64,000 nucleotides of DNA, from contig CAJJKN010000001.1 in assembly GCA_905188085.1 (NCBI GenBank), positions 62,001 through 126,000 of the forward strand, written 5' to 3'. The notes below the pieces were generated by a model. It worked only from the letters and a program-made list of their open reading frames with translations, made no database searches and was not told the origin of the DNA. The position numbers were made by a program, and so were the translations under genes. This stretch comes from an uncultured Bacillota bacterium (GTDB lineage: Bacteria; Bacillota; Clostridia; Christensenellales; QAND01). Each line of letters starts with the position of its first letter. Position 1 is the first letter of the stretch. Shown here piece by piece: positions 52,483-60,981 of this stretch.

Positions 52483-53205
52483 TTAGGAATGGGCGGCCAG
52501 AAAATCCAAAACCAGGGCATTGAACACTTCCGGCATTTTGGCGGCAATGTAATGATCGCCGTCTTTTACGATGTACAATTCCGCACCGTCGATGGCCTCG
52601 GCAATGGCCTGGGTATGCTCGGTGAGGATGACGTCGTGTTCGCCGGCCAAAACCAAAGTAGGCGTATGGATGGCGTGAAGGTCTTCAAATGTCAGGTTCG
52701 GGTGATGAACCATCAGGCCGTATACTTCGCAGGTTTGGTCGAAAGTGGGATCCTCTTTGGCCTTTTGGCAGAGCATGGCGTATTTTTCTTTATGATGATC
52801 CTGCGTCGGCTGTGTAAGACCGGCGGGGAAGAGATTGGCGCCGTCGGAAATGACGCTGAGAATCCGCTCCGGATATTTTAACACGGTATGAAGCGCAATG
52901 TTGCCCCCATCGGAAAAGCCCAAAAGATGCGCTTTTTCGATGCCCAGATCATCCAACACGGCGATGACGTCATCGGCAAAGAGATAAAAATCCAACGGCG
53001 CGGTGCCGCGGGAAGAACGGCCGTGTGCGCGGGTATCCAGGGCGATTAACTGATACGATTGAGAAAGAACATCAAACTGTTGTTCAAAATAGCTGGAATC
53101 CTGGCTGTTGCCATGCAGCAGAACCACGGGCGCGCCTTGGCCCATGACGTCATACACAAGGGTGGCGCCATGCGAGGCTTGGCATTGATGGGTTGTAGCG
53201 TTCAT
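52483..53205 (-). CDS. Alpha/beta hydrolase
   Basis: 240 residues. VVLLHGNSQDSSYF forms the oxyanion loop, LLGFSDGGNIALH holds the nucleophile Ser (GFSDG), LVLAGEHDVI the Asp, and VKDGDHYIA the His. It hydrolyses an ester or similar bond; substrate unknown. ATG 53205 follows AAGGAGG; the frame extends upstream without similarity. Divergent from the PIG-L gene. Confidence 0.92.
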   Translation of the reverse strand: MNATTHQCQASHGATLVYDVMGQGAPVVLLHGNSQDSSYFEQQFDVLSQSYQLIALDTRAHGRSSRGTAPLDFYLFADDVIAVLDDLGIEKAHLLGFSDGGNIALHTVLKYPERILSVISDGANLFPAGLTQPTQDHHKEKYAMLCQKAKEDPTFDQTCEVYGLMVHHPNLTFEDLHAIHTPTLVLAGEHDVILTEHTQAIAEAIDGAELYIVKDGDHYIAAKMPEVFNALVLDFLAAHS

Positions 53206-53277
53206 AAAATGATCCTCCTTACTTTCTGGATTCATTGTAGACAAAAGTTGACAATGGCGCAACAAATGGGCCACAAT

Positions 53278-53307
53278 TTGTGCAGTTTTTTCCGAAGCGA
53301 GTATACT
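53278..53307 (+). promoter_or_regulatory. Promoter of the PIG-L gene
   Basis: TTGTGC (53278-53283) and TATACT (53302-53307) with 18 bases between. Confidence 0.6.
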
Positions 53308-53390
53308 TGTATTGGAAAGGAAAATTTAGTAGTATAAGAGTTCCCAAGGAGAACAAGATAAGAAAAAATAATGAAAGGGATGTATTCCTT

Positions 53391-54746
53391 TTGAATATGA
53401 AAAAGATGTGGGCCGGGATATTGGCAATTTGCATGGGCGTTATGGTTGCGGCTCCGGTAGCGGCGGCGCCCAGCATGGCGGAGGGCATTACAAAGCATTG
53501 CAAGATTTCCGTTTCCGACGGCGACGCCGGCGTGATGACGGATAAGGATGTAAAAACCTATTGGAATCCAGAAAGCGGACACGGCGTGGTAACCATCACT
53601 TTGCCGGACCGGGCAGCGGGCGGACTTTCCATCAGCTGGTTTGAAGAGCCGGAGGATTTTTTGATTTCCGCCAAGGACAAGCAGGGCAGCGAATGCAACC
53701 GATACAGCAAAGAATCCGGCTTTACAAAGATCAAAGATTATTTTGAGTTGGATGCTCAGGTGCGTAAAATTACCATTGAGCTGCAAAACAAAAAGGATGC
53801 GATTGCGGAAATCAACGTGTTTAGCCAGGGCACTTTGCCGGATACCGTGCAGAGATGGGAAGATCCGGTAGAAAAAGCGGACCTGATGGTAATCTCTGCG
53901 CACCAGGACGATGAATTGCTCTGGTTTAGCGGAACCATCCCGGAATATACGGTGGACCGCGGCAAGAAAACCGTGGTGGTATACATGGCGGACTGCGGGC
54001 GCTTTAGACGGAAAGAAGCGCTGGAAGGGCTTTGGACCATGGGCGTTAAAAACCATCCGGTATTCAATCGTTTTACAGACAAACGCACCCCGACGTTGGA
54101 AGAAGGCTTGGCGCTTTGGGGCGGCGAGGACGCTGTGGTAGGCAAAGTGGTGGAAAACATCCGGCAGTATAAGCCGGAGGTGATTGTGACGCATGACGTG
54201 AACGGCGAATACGGCCATGGCGGGCATATGGCCACGGCCTATGCTACGCAAAAGGCGGTGGAAGCGGCCAAAGACGCAAGCCAATATCCGGAATCGGCAC
54301 AAAAATACGGCACATGGGAAGTAAAAAAACTATATCTGCATCTGTATAGCGAAAACCAGATTCAGATGGATTGGGATAAACCCTTGGCGGCCTATGACGG
54401 AAAAACCGGGTATGAAGTGGCTTGTATGGGCTACGATATGCATAAATCCCAGCACAGGTTTTACCAGATGAAAAAAGGCGGGCCGTACGACAACACAAAA
54501 TTCGGCCTGGCGTATACGGCGGTGGGGCTGGATACGGGAGAAAATGACTTTTTTGAGCATGTCAGCGGTTCGGGAAAAACCGCAACGGAGAAAATCGGCG
54601 GCGGCAGCATTTGGCTGTATGTGTTGATTGTATTGATCGTCGCGGGCGGCGCCGGAGCTGTTTACTACTTTAACGGACGCGGGAAAAACGGAAAAGGAAC
54701 AGGCGGGGTTGCAAAAGGAATCCGGCAGTTCAAAATAAAACGATAA
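53391..54746 (+). CDS. Membrane-anchored extracellular PIG-L deacetylase
   Basis: 451 residues. A signal peptide (about 1-27, ending APVAAA) and a discoidin-like (F5/8 type C) beta domain (about 32-145) precede the PIG-L domain. Its zinc motif is ISAHQDDELLWFSG and the later His is in HDVNGEYGHGGH. A C-terminal membrane helix (IWLYVLIVLIVAGGAGAV) and a basic tail anchor it with the enzyme outside. PIG-L proteins deacetylate N-acetylglucosamine derivatives; a cell-surface glycan is the likely substrate. Start: TTG 53391, with a weak AAAGGG upstream; ATG 53397 is alternative. Confidence 0.85.
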   Translation: MNMKKMWAGILAICMGVMVAAPVAAAPSMAEGITKHCKISVSDGDAGVMTDKDVKTYWNPESGHGVVTITLPDRAAGGLSISWFEEPEDFLISAKDKQGSECNRYSKESGFTKIKDYFELDAQVRKITIELQNKKDAIAEINVFSQGTLPDTVQRWEDPVEKADLMVISAHQDDELLWFSGTIPEYTVDRGKKTVVVYMADCGRFRRKEALEGLWTMGVKNHPVFNRFTDKRTPTLEEGLALWGGEDAVVGKVVENIRQYKPEVIVTHDVNGEYGHGGHMATAYATQKAVEAAKDASQYPESAQKYGTWEVKKLYLHLYSENQIQMDWDKPLAAYDGKTGYEVACMGYDMHKSQHRFYQMKKGGPYDNTKFGLAYTAVGLDTGENDFFEHVSGSGKTATEKIGGGSIWLYVLIVLIVAGGAGAVYYFNGRGKNGKGTGGVAKGIRQFKIKR

Positions 54747-54748
54747 AC

Positions 54749-54782
54749 AAAAGGGCCTTGTGAAAAACAGGGCCCTTTTTTG
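54749..54782 (+). terminator. Terminator of the PIG-L gene
   Basis: AAAAGGGCC and GGCCCTTTT form the stem, followed by T-rich bases. Confidence 0.88.
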
Positions 54783-54965
54783 TGTGCATTCGAAAACGGG
54801 AAAGGATGGCAGGCGAAACGAACGGCAATGCTGTCTTTTAACGGAAGAAGCCGCGAATATAAACGGCAAAACGGGTTCATCATAAACAGGAGAAGAAAAC
54901 AAAGCATTTTATACAAGCCGAAATGCATACGCATAGGAAAAAACATGTCGTAGGAGGAAAATGCG

Positions 54966-56201
54966 ATGAATCCATTTCAAATGAAAGCGATGCCGATCGA
55001 CCGGACATTTCAAAATTGGTGTCAGATGTATCCAAAGGCCTATGATAAAAACGAGACGGACCCTTATACAAAATGCCGCATTATCTTGATGAACGGAACG
55101 GAATTTGAAGCAGTATGGTTTTCTCATCAATTTCAACGGCATTGCCCGAACAATGATTTGAGAAGAGAACTGGCGCTGACAAGGCGCATAGAACAGCAAC
55201 AGCAGAAAAAGATTTCCAACTTAAAGCCGATAGACGAAAGCACGCTGGAATCCACCATCAGCTATGAACAATTGGCCGTGGATTTAACGGCGGCCCTTGC
55301 CAAAATGGAAAAGGATATGCATGTGAAATCCGCATTGGATTTTGCACTTTTGGAAGATTTTGACCATCTGTACCGATATGCAAACCTTTTGGAAATGGAA
55401 AGCGGAATTCTGGCGGAAAAACTGGTGGGCGGCTATACGGAAATTATGCCGGCAAGGCCCACGATTGCTCATCACCGGTATCCGTTTGAATCTGTGAACC
55501 ATGATACAAACTATAAAACGGCGGCACTGCAAACAAAACTGAACATCGGAATCATCACGGCGGCGGAGCAGCAAACGATGAACTTTTATATGAACGTGGG
55601 CGCGTTTTACACGTCGGATTTAGGACGGCGGCTGTATCAGGAGATCGGCATGGTGGAAGAGCAGCATGTCTCAGAATACGGAAGCCTGATGGATACAACC
55701 TCTACCTGGCTGGAATCACTGCTGCTGCATGAGTATACGGAATGTTATCTGTATTATTCGTGCTATCAAACGGAAACGCACCCGGAGGTAAAATGCGTTT
55801 GGGAACAATGCTTTGAGCAGGAGTTGGCGCATTTGCATAAGGCGGCGCAGCTGCTGCAAAAATATGAAGGGAAAGACTGGTGTCAGGTAATTCCGGACGG
55901 CAAATTCCCGAGCGTTTTAACGTTGGGTTCCAATATCGACTATGTGCGCGATGTGTTGGCGGCAACGGTGAACATTACAAAATGCAGAGAAAATTATGTT
56001 TGCGTGGATCAACTGCCGCGCGACGCGGACTTTTTCCGTTATCAAAACATCATGAACCGGGATGTAAACACCGTGCCCAGCCATATTGTGATTCAGGATT
56101 ATATTGCAGAAAACGGCATGGACTATCGTTACGAAACGGCGCCGAACCCCATTCCGGCGCTGAGGGACAGAACCTGCGACAATACGAGCGTAGGCCGCTA
56201 A
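54966..56201 (+). CDS. Uncharacterised helical protein, ferritin-like layout
   Basis: 411 residues with no family I can name. There is no signal peptide. The first 100 residues are mixed. Two helical regions carry acidic/His pairs in ferritin-like spacing: LLEDFDHLYRYANLLEMESG (about 125-145), and EEQHVSEYG, LLHEYTECYLYY and QELAHLHKAAQL (about 225-295). The C-terminal part is mixed and ends in RTCDNTSVGR. A dimetal centre is plausible but unproven. AGGAGGAAA precedes the ATG; the gene is alone, with a terminator behind it. Confidence 0.6.
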   Translation: MNPFQMKAMPIDRTFQNWCQMYPKAYDKNETDPYTKCRIILMNGTEFEAVWFSHQFQRHCPNNDLRRELALTRRIEQQQQKKISNLKPIDESTLESTISYEQLAVDLTAALAKMEKDMHVKSALDFALLEDFDHLYRYANLLEMESGILAEKLVGGYTEIMPARPTIAHHRYPFESVNHDTNYKTAALQTKLNIGIITAAEQQTMNFYMNVGAFYTSDLGRRLYQEIGMVEEQHVSEYGSLMDTTSTWLESLLLHEYTECYLYYSCYQTETHPEVKCVWEQCFEQELAHLHKAAQLLQKYEGKDWCQVIPDGKFPSVLTLGSNIDYVRDVLAATVNITKCRENYVCVDQLPRDADFFRYQNIMNRDVNTVPSHIVIQDYIAENGMDYRYETAPNPIPALRDRTCDNTSVGR

Positions 56202-56212
56202 TATATAATAAG

Positions 56213-56243
56213 AAAAAGAGAAGGGAAATCCCTTCTCTTTTTT
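56213..56243. terminator. Bidirectional terminator
   Basis: AAAGAGAAGGGA and TCCCTTCTCTTT form a perfect 12-bp stem between the ferritin-like gene and the nitroreductase gene. Confidence 0.92.
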
Positions 56244-56247
56244 GCAA

Positions 56248-56829
56248 TCAAAGCATGGTGATAGGGTTGCCGGTTCTGGCCAAGGGCGCAGCGGGAGATT
56301 GCGCGGCATAGCCCAAAGAAACGCCGCCGTAAATGGTCTCGTCCTCTTTCATGCCAAAGGACAGCAGCATTTGGCGAATGCGCGGCTCATCACGCAGCCA
56401 ACGGATCTGATTGATATAACACGAACCGATGCCAAACGATGTGGCGGCAAGCATCATATTTTCAATGGCGCAGGCGCTGTCCGCAAGGGCGTTGTTATAA
56501 TTTTGGCGGTTGGCTACGAGCACCAGTACCGGCGCGCCGTAGGTAAAATTGCAGGTTCCCTTTTTGGCCTGTTCGATGGAATGAACCAAACTGGGGTTGG
56601 TATCGGGCGTGATTTCCATATCCGATAACACCCGGCAGGACAGCGTTTTCAATTGCGTTAATATTTCAGGCGTGTGGATGCAGAGGAAATGGCAGGCCTG
56701 GCGGTTGCGGCCGCTGGGCGCATATTGGCCGGCGGTTAAAATTTCACGCAGCTGATAAGGCGGAAGGGGCGTATCGGCAAACGCACGAATGCTGCGCCGC
56801 GCATAAAGATTGGCAAGAACAGGATTCAA
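56248..56829 (-). CDS. Nitroreductase family protein
   Basis: 193 residues of the FMN-dependent nitroreductase fold. RRSIRAF at the start binds the FMN phosphate, YAPSGRNRQ forms the active-site loop, and the late IYGGVSLGYAA the final strand. It reduces nitro or quinone compounds with NAD(P)H. TTG 56829 follows AGGAGG at ideal spacing. Divergent from nadA. Confidence 0.9.
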   Translation of the reverse strand: MNPVLANLYARRSIRAFADTPLPPYQLREILTAGQYAPSGRNRQACHFLCIHTPEILTQLKTLSCRVLSDMEITPDTNPSLVHSIEQAKKGTCNFTYGAPVLVLVANRQNYNNALADSACAIENMMLAATSFGIGSCYINQIRWLRDEPRIRQMLLSFGMKEDETIYGGVSLGYAAQSPAAPLARTGNPITML

Positions 56830-56928
56830 ACAAAAGACCTCCTTTTTCTTCATTATAGGGTAAAAAAGAAGAAAACAGAAGAACGAAAACAAAAGCAAAG
56901 GGGAAAAGATAAATGTAAAATCAATTGT

Positions 56929-56986
56929 CTTGTCAATTGTATTGACAAGATTGTAATCCTATGCAATACTGCTAAAGATTACAATG
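56929..56986 (+). promoter_or_regulatory. NiaR-type operator and promoter of nadA
   Basis: CTTGTCAAT-TGT-ATTGACAAG (56929-56949) is a perfect 9-bp inverted repeat. It overlaps the TTGACA -35 (56942-56947), whose -10 is AATACT at 56965-56970. A second inverted repeat, ATTGTAATC (56950-56958) and GATTACAAT (56977-56985), spans the -10 and start region. A NiaR repressor gene lies at the operon end. Confidence 0.72.
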
Positions 56987-57001
56987 TAGGAGGCAAAAAC
57001 A

Positions 57002-57910
57002 ATGCCCGAAATAGACAAAGAGATTTTAACGCTGAAACGCGAAAAAGACGCCGTGATCCTGGCCCATTATTATGTGGAAGATGAAGTGCAGGCGCTGGCG
57101 GATTTTGTAGGGGATTCGTATTATTTGAGCAAGGTGGCCAACACCTGCCCGCAGAAAACCATCGTCTTTTGCGGCGTAAAATTTATGGGAGAAAGCGCAA
57201 AGATTATGAATCCGGAAAAAACCGTGCTGATGCCGGACGCCGTGGCGGATTGTCCGATGGCGCATATGGCGGAACCGGCCCGCATTCAAAAGGTGCGCGA
57301 GCAATATCCCGAGGCGGCGGTGGTATGTTATATCAACTCCACCGCGGAGGTAAAAGCGGTGAGCGATGTATGCGTGACCAGCTCTAACGCTGTGAAAATT
57401 GTAGCGGCTTTATCGAACAAGCAGATTTATTTTGTGCCGGATGAAAACCTGGGCAGATTTGTTGCCAAGCAGCTGCCGGAAAAAGAATTCATTTTTCACC
57501 CCGGCTATTGCCCGATTCATGCGGCGTTGTGCAAAGAGGATATGGAGCAGGCCAAGGCAAAGCACCCAAACGCACCGGTATTGGCGCATCCGGAATGCAG
57601 AGAGGAAGTTTTGCAAAGGGCGGATTATGTGGGCAGCACGTCCGGGATCATTGAGTTTGCAACCAAAAGCGAAAACAGCGAATTTATCATTTGCACGGAA
57701 CTGGGCGTGTTGTACGAACTGAAACAGAAAAATCCGTCAAAGCGCTTTTTTGTAGCCAAAGAGAATCAAATTTGCGCGGATATGAAGCGCATTACGCCGG
57801 AAAAGATAAAGCAATGTTTAACCGAGATGGCGCCGCAAGTGGAAATGGAGCCGGAATTGTGCCGGGGCGCTTTGTGTGCCTTGAAAAAAATGCATGAAAT
57901 GGCAAGGTGA
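57002..57910 (+). CDS. nadA: Quinolinate synthase A
   Basis: 302 residues. The family pattern of three Cys-bearing loops is present (IVFCGVKFMGESAK, CVTSSNAVK, AHPECREEV), with AHYYVEDEVQ and FVPDENLGR as further signatures. It makes quinolinate from iminoaspartate and dihydroxyacetone phosphate with a [4Fe-4S] cluster. Typical NadA without extra N-terminus. AGGAGG lies ahead of the ATG. First gene of nadA-nadB-nadC-niaR. Confidence 0.96.
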   Translation: MPEIDKEILTLKREKDAVILAHYYVEDEVQALADFVGDSYYLSKVANTCPQKTIVFCGVKFMGESAKIMNPEKTVLMPDAVADCPMAHMAEPARIQKVREQYPEAAVVCYINSTAEVKAVSDVCVTSSNAVKIVAALSNKQIYFVPDENLGRFVAKQLPEKEFIFHPGYCPIHAALCKEDMEQAKAKHPNAPVLAHPECREEVLQRADYVGSTSGIIEFATKSENSEFIICTELGVLYELKQKNPSKRFFVAKENQICADMKRITPEKIKQCLTEMAPQVEMEPELCRGALCALKKMHEMAR

Positions 57911-57915
57911 GCGGG

Positions 57916-59235
57916 ATGAAACAGAAAACGGATGTGCTGATTGTGGGGACGGGTGCATCGGGTTTGTTTTGTGCATTGCATCTGCCCGAAACTTTGCAGG
58001 TGTGCATGATCTCCAAACAGGACATTGAAAACAGCGATTCTTATCTGGCGCAGGGCGGCATATCCACCTTAAAAGACGAGGGAGATTACGTTAGCTATTA
58101 TACGGATACAATGCGGGCCGGGCATTATGAAAATGATCCGCTGGCCGTGGAAATGATGATTCGTTCTTCGCAGGAAATTATTGAAGAACTGGTGTCCTGC
58201 GGTGTAGAATTTGAAAAGGATGAACACGGCCTGCGGTATACCAGAGAGGGCGCGCATTCCACGTTTCGTATTTTGCATCATGAAGACGAAACCGGCAAGG
58301 AGATTACCTCCAAACTGCTTAAAAAAGTGCGGGGAAAAAGCAACGTAACCATGTACGCCAATACCTGCATGCTGGATATTGTTTGCGATGAAAAAGGGTG
58401 CCATGGCGCGGTGGTGCGCTGTGAAGACGGCAGCATAAACACCATTGCGGCCAAAGCGGTAGTTTGGGCCACGGGCGGAGTGGGTGGTTTATTTCACAGC
58501 TCCACAAATTTTGCGCATTTAACGGGAGACGCCGTGGCGCTTTCGCTGCTGCATGGGATTCAGCTAAAGGATGTAAGCTATATTCAGATTCATCCGACTA
58601 CGCTGTATTCCAAAGAAAAGGGCCGCAGGTTTTTGATTTCGGAATCGGTACGCGGGGAAGGCGCGGTGCTTTTAAATGCAAACGGGGAGCGGTTTGTGGA
58701 CGAACTGTTGCCGCGCGATGTGGTGAGCCAGGCGATTCAAAAGCAGATGAAAAAGGACGGCAAAGAGTATGTATGGCTGTCGGTAAAGCATCTGGGGGCG
58801 GAAAAGGTGAAAACCAGATTTCCGCATATCTATCAGCATTGTTTGGAACAGGGCTATGATTTAACGCAAGAGAGCATTCCGGTGACGCCGGCGCAGCATT
58901 ATTTTATGGGCGGTGTTTTGGTGGATTTGGAGGGCCGAACCTCCATGCCGCAGCTGTTTGCCATAGGGGAGGCGGCTTGCAACGGCGTACACGGGAAAAA
59001 CAGGCTGGCCAGCAATTCTCTATTGGAAAGCCTGGTGTTTGCAAAGCGCACGGCGTACAGCGTGCAGGAAGGGCTGGAGGACATTCCCTGGGGCGCGATG
59101 CCGGAAGATCTTAGCGAATATCAACAGGGCGAAAAACTGGCGGAAAAATATCGGGCGCTGGTGCTGGATGAAATAAAACGAAGGGATGCGAATTTTTATG
59201 GTCAATGGTGTGAATCTGAAGATCAATGTGGATGA
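57916..59235 (+). CDS. nadB: L-aspartate oxidase, short form
   Basis: 439 residues. TDVLIVGTGASGLFCAL is the FAD-binding loop, AQGGISTL and GEGAVLLNANGERFVDELLPRD are active-site motifs, and RLASNSLLESLVFAKR the family signature. It oxidises aspartate to iminoaspartate for NadA. The C-terminal helical extension of longer NadB proteins (about 530 residues) is reduced here. ATG 57916 follows AGGTGA; GTG 57907 is possible. Confidence 0.95.
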   Translation: MKQKTDVLIVGTGASGLFCALHLPETLQVCMISKQDIENSDSYLAQGGISTLKDEGDYVSYYTDTMRAGHYENDPLAVEMMIRSSQEIIEELVSCGVEFEKDEHGLRYTREGAHSTFRILHHEDETGKEITSKLLKKVRGKSNVTMYANTCMLDIVCDEKGCHGAVVRCEDGSINTIAAKAVVWATGGVGGLFHSSTNFAHLTGDAVALSLLHGIQLKDVSYIQIHPTTLYSKEKGRRFLISESVRGEGAVLLNANGERFVDELLPRDVVSQAIQKQMKKDGKEYVWLSVKHLGAEKVKTRFPHIYQHCLEQGYDLTQESIPVTPAQHYFMGGVLVDLEGRTSMPQLFAIGEAACNGVHGKNRLASNSLLESLVFAKRTAYSVQEGLEDIPWGAMPEDLSEYQQGEKLAEKYRALVLDEIKRRDANFYGQWCESEDQCG

Positions 59236-60055
59236 TCTGCTGTTGTCTGCGTTAAAAGAGGATATTACCTCGGAGGATGTTTCCACAAACGCGATTTTGC
59301 GGGAAAGACAGCCGGGTAGCGCGCAGCTGATTGCAAAGCAGGACGGCATTTTGGCGGGCCTTGGCGTGTTTGAAAGAATTTTTACGCTGCTGGATGATAC
59401 GGCGGAGTTTCAAACTTCGTTTCAAGACGGAGACAGCGTGAAAAAAGGCACATTGGTGGGCACGTTGACAGGCGATATGCGCGCGCTTTTGAGCGGGGAG
59501 CGCACGGCTTTGAATTATTTGCAGCGGATGAGCGGCATTGCCACCATGACCCACAGATATGTAAAATGCCTGGAGGGCAGTAAAACAAGGCTGTTGGATA
59601 CCAGAAAGACCACGCCGAATATGCGTATTTTTGAAAAATACGCGGTGAAGGTGGGTGGCGGTGTGAACCATCGATATAATTTATCCGACGGGATTATGCT
59701 GAAAGACAACCACATCGGCGCGGCGGGCGGCATTATGCAGGCAGTGCAGCGGGCCAGGGAATATGCGCCGTTTATCCGGAAGATAGAGGTGGAAACCGAA
59801 ACGCTGGAGATGGTGCAGCAGGCCCTGGATGCGGGCGCGGACATTATCATGCTGGATAATATGGACGATGAAACGATGAAAAAGGCTGTGGCCATGATCG
59901 GAAACAGAGCGCAGACGGAATGCTCCGGCAATGTGACGGAAGAGCGGCTGAAAAGCATTGCGGCCATCGGGGTGGATTTTGTCTCCTGCGGCGCGTTGAC
60001 GCATTCCGTGCGCATTTTGGATTTGTCGCTGAAAAACATGAAACCGCTGGCATAA
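59198..60055 (+). CDS. nadC: Nicotinate-nucleotide pyrophosphorylase
   Basis: 285 residues. EDITSEDVSTNAI, the LDTRKTTPNMR motif, GGGVNHRYNLSDGIMLKDNH, and DIIMLDNM are NadC active-site segments. It forms nicotinate mononucleotide from quinolinate and PRPP. The reading frame overlaps the end of nadB by about 38 bases; ATG 59198 is preferred, ATG 59186 is possible. Confidence 0.96.
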   Translation: MVNGVNLKINVDDLLLSALKEDITSEDVSTNAILRERQPGSAQLIAKQDGILAGLGVFERIFTLLDDTAEFQTSFQDGDSVKKGTLVGTLTGDMRALLSGERTALNYLQRMSGIATMTHRYVKCLEGSKTRLLDTRKTTPNMRIFEKYAVKVGGGVNHRYNLSDGIMLKDNHIGAAGGIMQAVQRAREYAPFIRKIEVETETLEMVQQALDAGADIIMLDNMDDETMKKAVAMIGNRAQTECSGNVTEERLKSIAAIGVDFVSCGALTHSVRILDLSLKNMKPLA

Positions 60056-60068
60056 AGGGGAGGCCGGG

Positions 60069-60584
60069 ATGGACGGAGAAACAAGAAGACAACAGATCAT
60101 ACAACTGTTGGAGGAAAATACACAGCCGCTTTCCGGCACGGTTTTGGCAAAACGGTTTGGCGTAAGCCGGCAGGTGATTGTGCAGGATATTGCGCTGTTG
60201 AAAAGCAAAGGAAGGCAGATCATTTCCACCTACCGGGGCTATATGCTAAACCAAAGCAAGGCGGCATGCGAGCGCGTATACTGGGTGCAGCATACAAACG
60301 AGCAGATTGAAGATGAACTGAATACCATTGTGGACAATGGCGGCAGGGTTTGTTCGGTGGTGGTGCAGCACGAGGTATACGGAAAGATCTCGGTGGATTT
60401 GCCCGTGCATTCGCGCAGACAGGTGAAAGAGTTTGTGGAAGAGGTGGAAAAAGGAAAGGCGCGGCCGCTGAAGGAACTGATTAAAGACGGGGTGCATGGG
60501 CATCTGGTGCAGGCGGAAAACGAAAAAACGCTGGACGAGATTGAAAACGAATTGAGAAAAAAAGGATATTTGCTTTGCGATTAA
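60069..60584 (+). CDS. niaR: NiaR-type transcriptional repressor (HTH plus 3H domain)
   Basis: 171 residues. The N-terminal winged helix (LAKRFGVSRQVIVQDIALLK) is followed by a 3H domain with conserved His in VVVQHEVYG, DLPVHSRRQV and GVHGHLVQA, which bind nicotinate and a metal in NiaR. It represses NAD-synthesis and niacin-uptake genes when nicotinate is present. It is the last gene of the nad operon, so it likely represses its own transcript. Confidence 0.93.
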   Translation: MDGETRRQQIIQLLEENTQPLSGTVLAKRFGVSRQVIVQDIALLKSKGRQIISTYRGYMLNQSKAACERVYWVQHTNEQIEDELNTIVDNGGRVCSVVVQHEVYGKISVDLPVHSRRQVKEFVEEVEKGKARPLKELIKDGVHGHLVQAENEKTLDEIENELRKKGYLLCD

Positions 60585-60610
60585 AAAGGACGGCCTTGGC
60601 CGTCCTTTTT
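60583..60610 (+). terminator. Terminator of the nad operon
   Basis: AAAAAGGACGGCC and GGCCGTCCTTTTT form a perfect 13-bp stem. Confidence 0.92.
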
Positions 60611-60638
60611 ACAATGATAAAGACTATTTTTGGCGCCG

Positions 60639-60941
60639 CTACCGGGGAAGGGGCAAAGCGTTCAGTGTGAGCCGGGCCAGGCGGGAAACAAAGGCTGCGT
60701 CCTCCGGGTTTTCCACCAAAATAGAAGGCTTGGCGCCGGGATAGGCGGGCTGTTCCGGCAAAGAATACAGCGCACGCACAGCGCCGGTGGGCTTTAAAAA
60801 CAATTGATCATCGCAAACGCTGGCAAAGAATTTTCCTTCTGCATAAAGCCCGTATTCCCCAAACATTGCGCGGGAAGTAACCGGCGCGGCAAAGCGCATT
60901 TGATCGCAAATATATTGAACAAATTCCAAACTGCTGGCCAT
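60639..60941 (-). CDS. TfoX N-terminal domain protein
   Basis: 100 residues. RAMFGEYGLYAEGKFFASV is the TfoX_N signature and LFLKPTGAV follows as in the family. Stand-alone TfoX_N proteins are common in Firmicutes and their role is unclear. AGGAGG lies before the ATG. Confidence 0.92.
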   Translation of the reverse strand: MASSLEFVQYICDQMRFAAPVTSRAMFGEYGLYAEGKFFASVCDDQLFLKPTGAVRALYSLPEQPAYPGAKPSILVENPEDAAFVSRLARLTLNALPLPR

Positions 60942-60981
60942 GGCAGCCTCCTTTTGAAACGGTTTATGGGAAAAGTATAAA

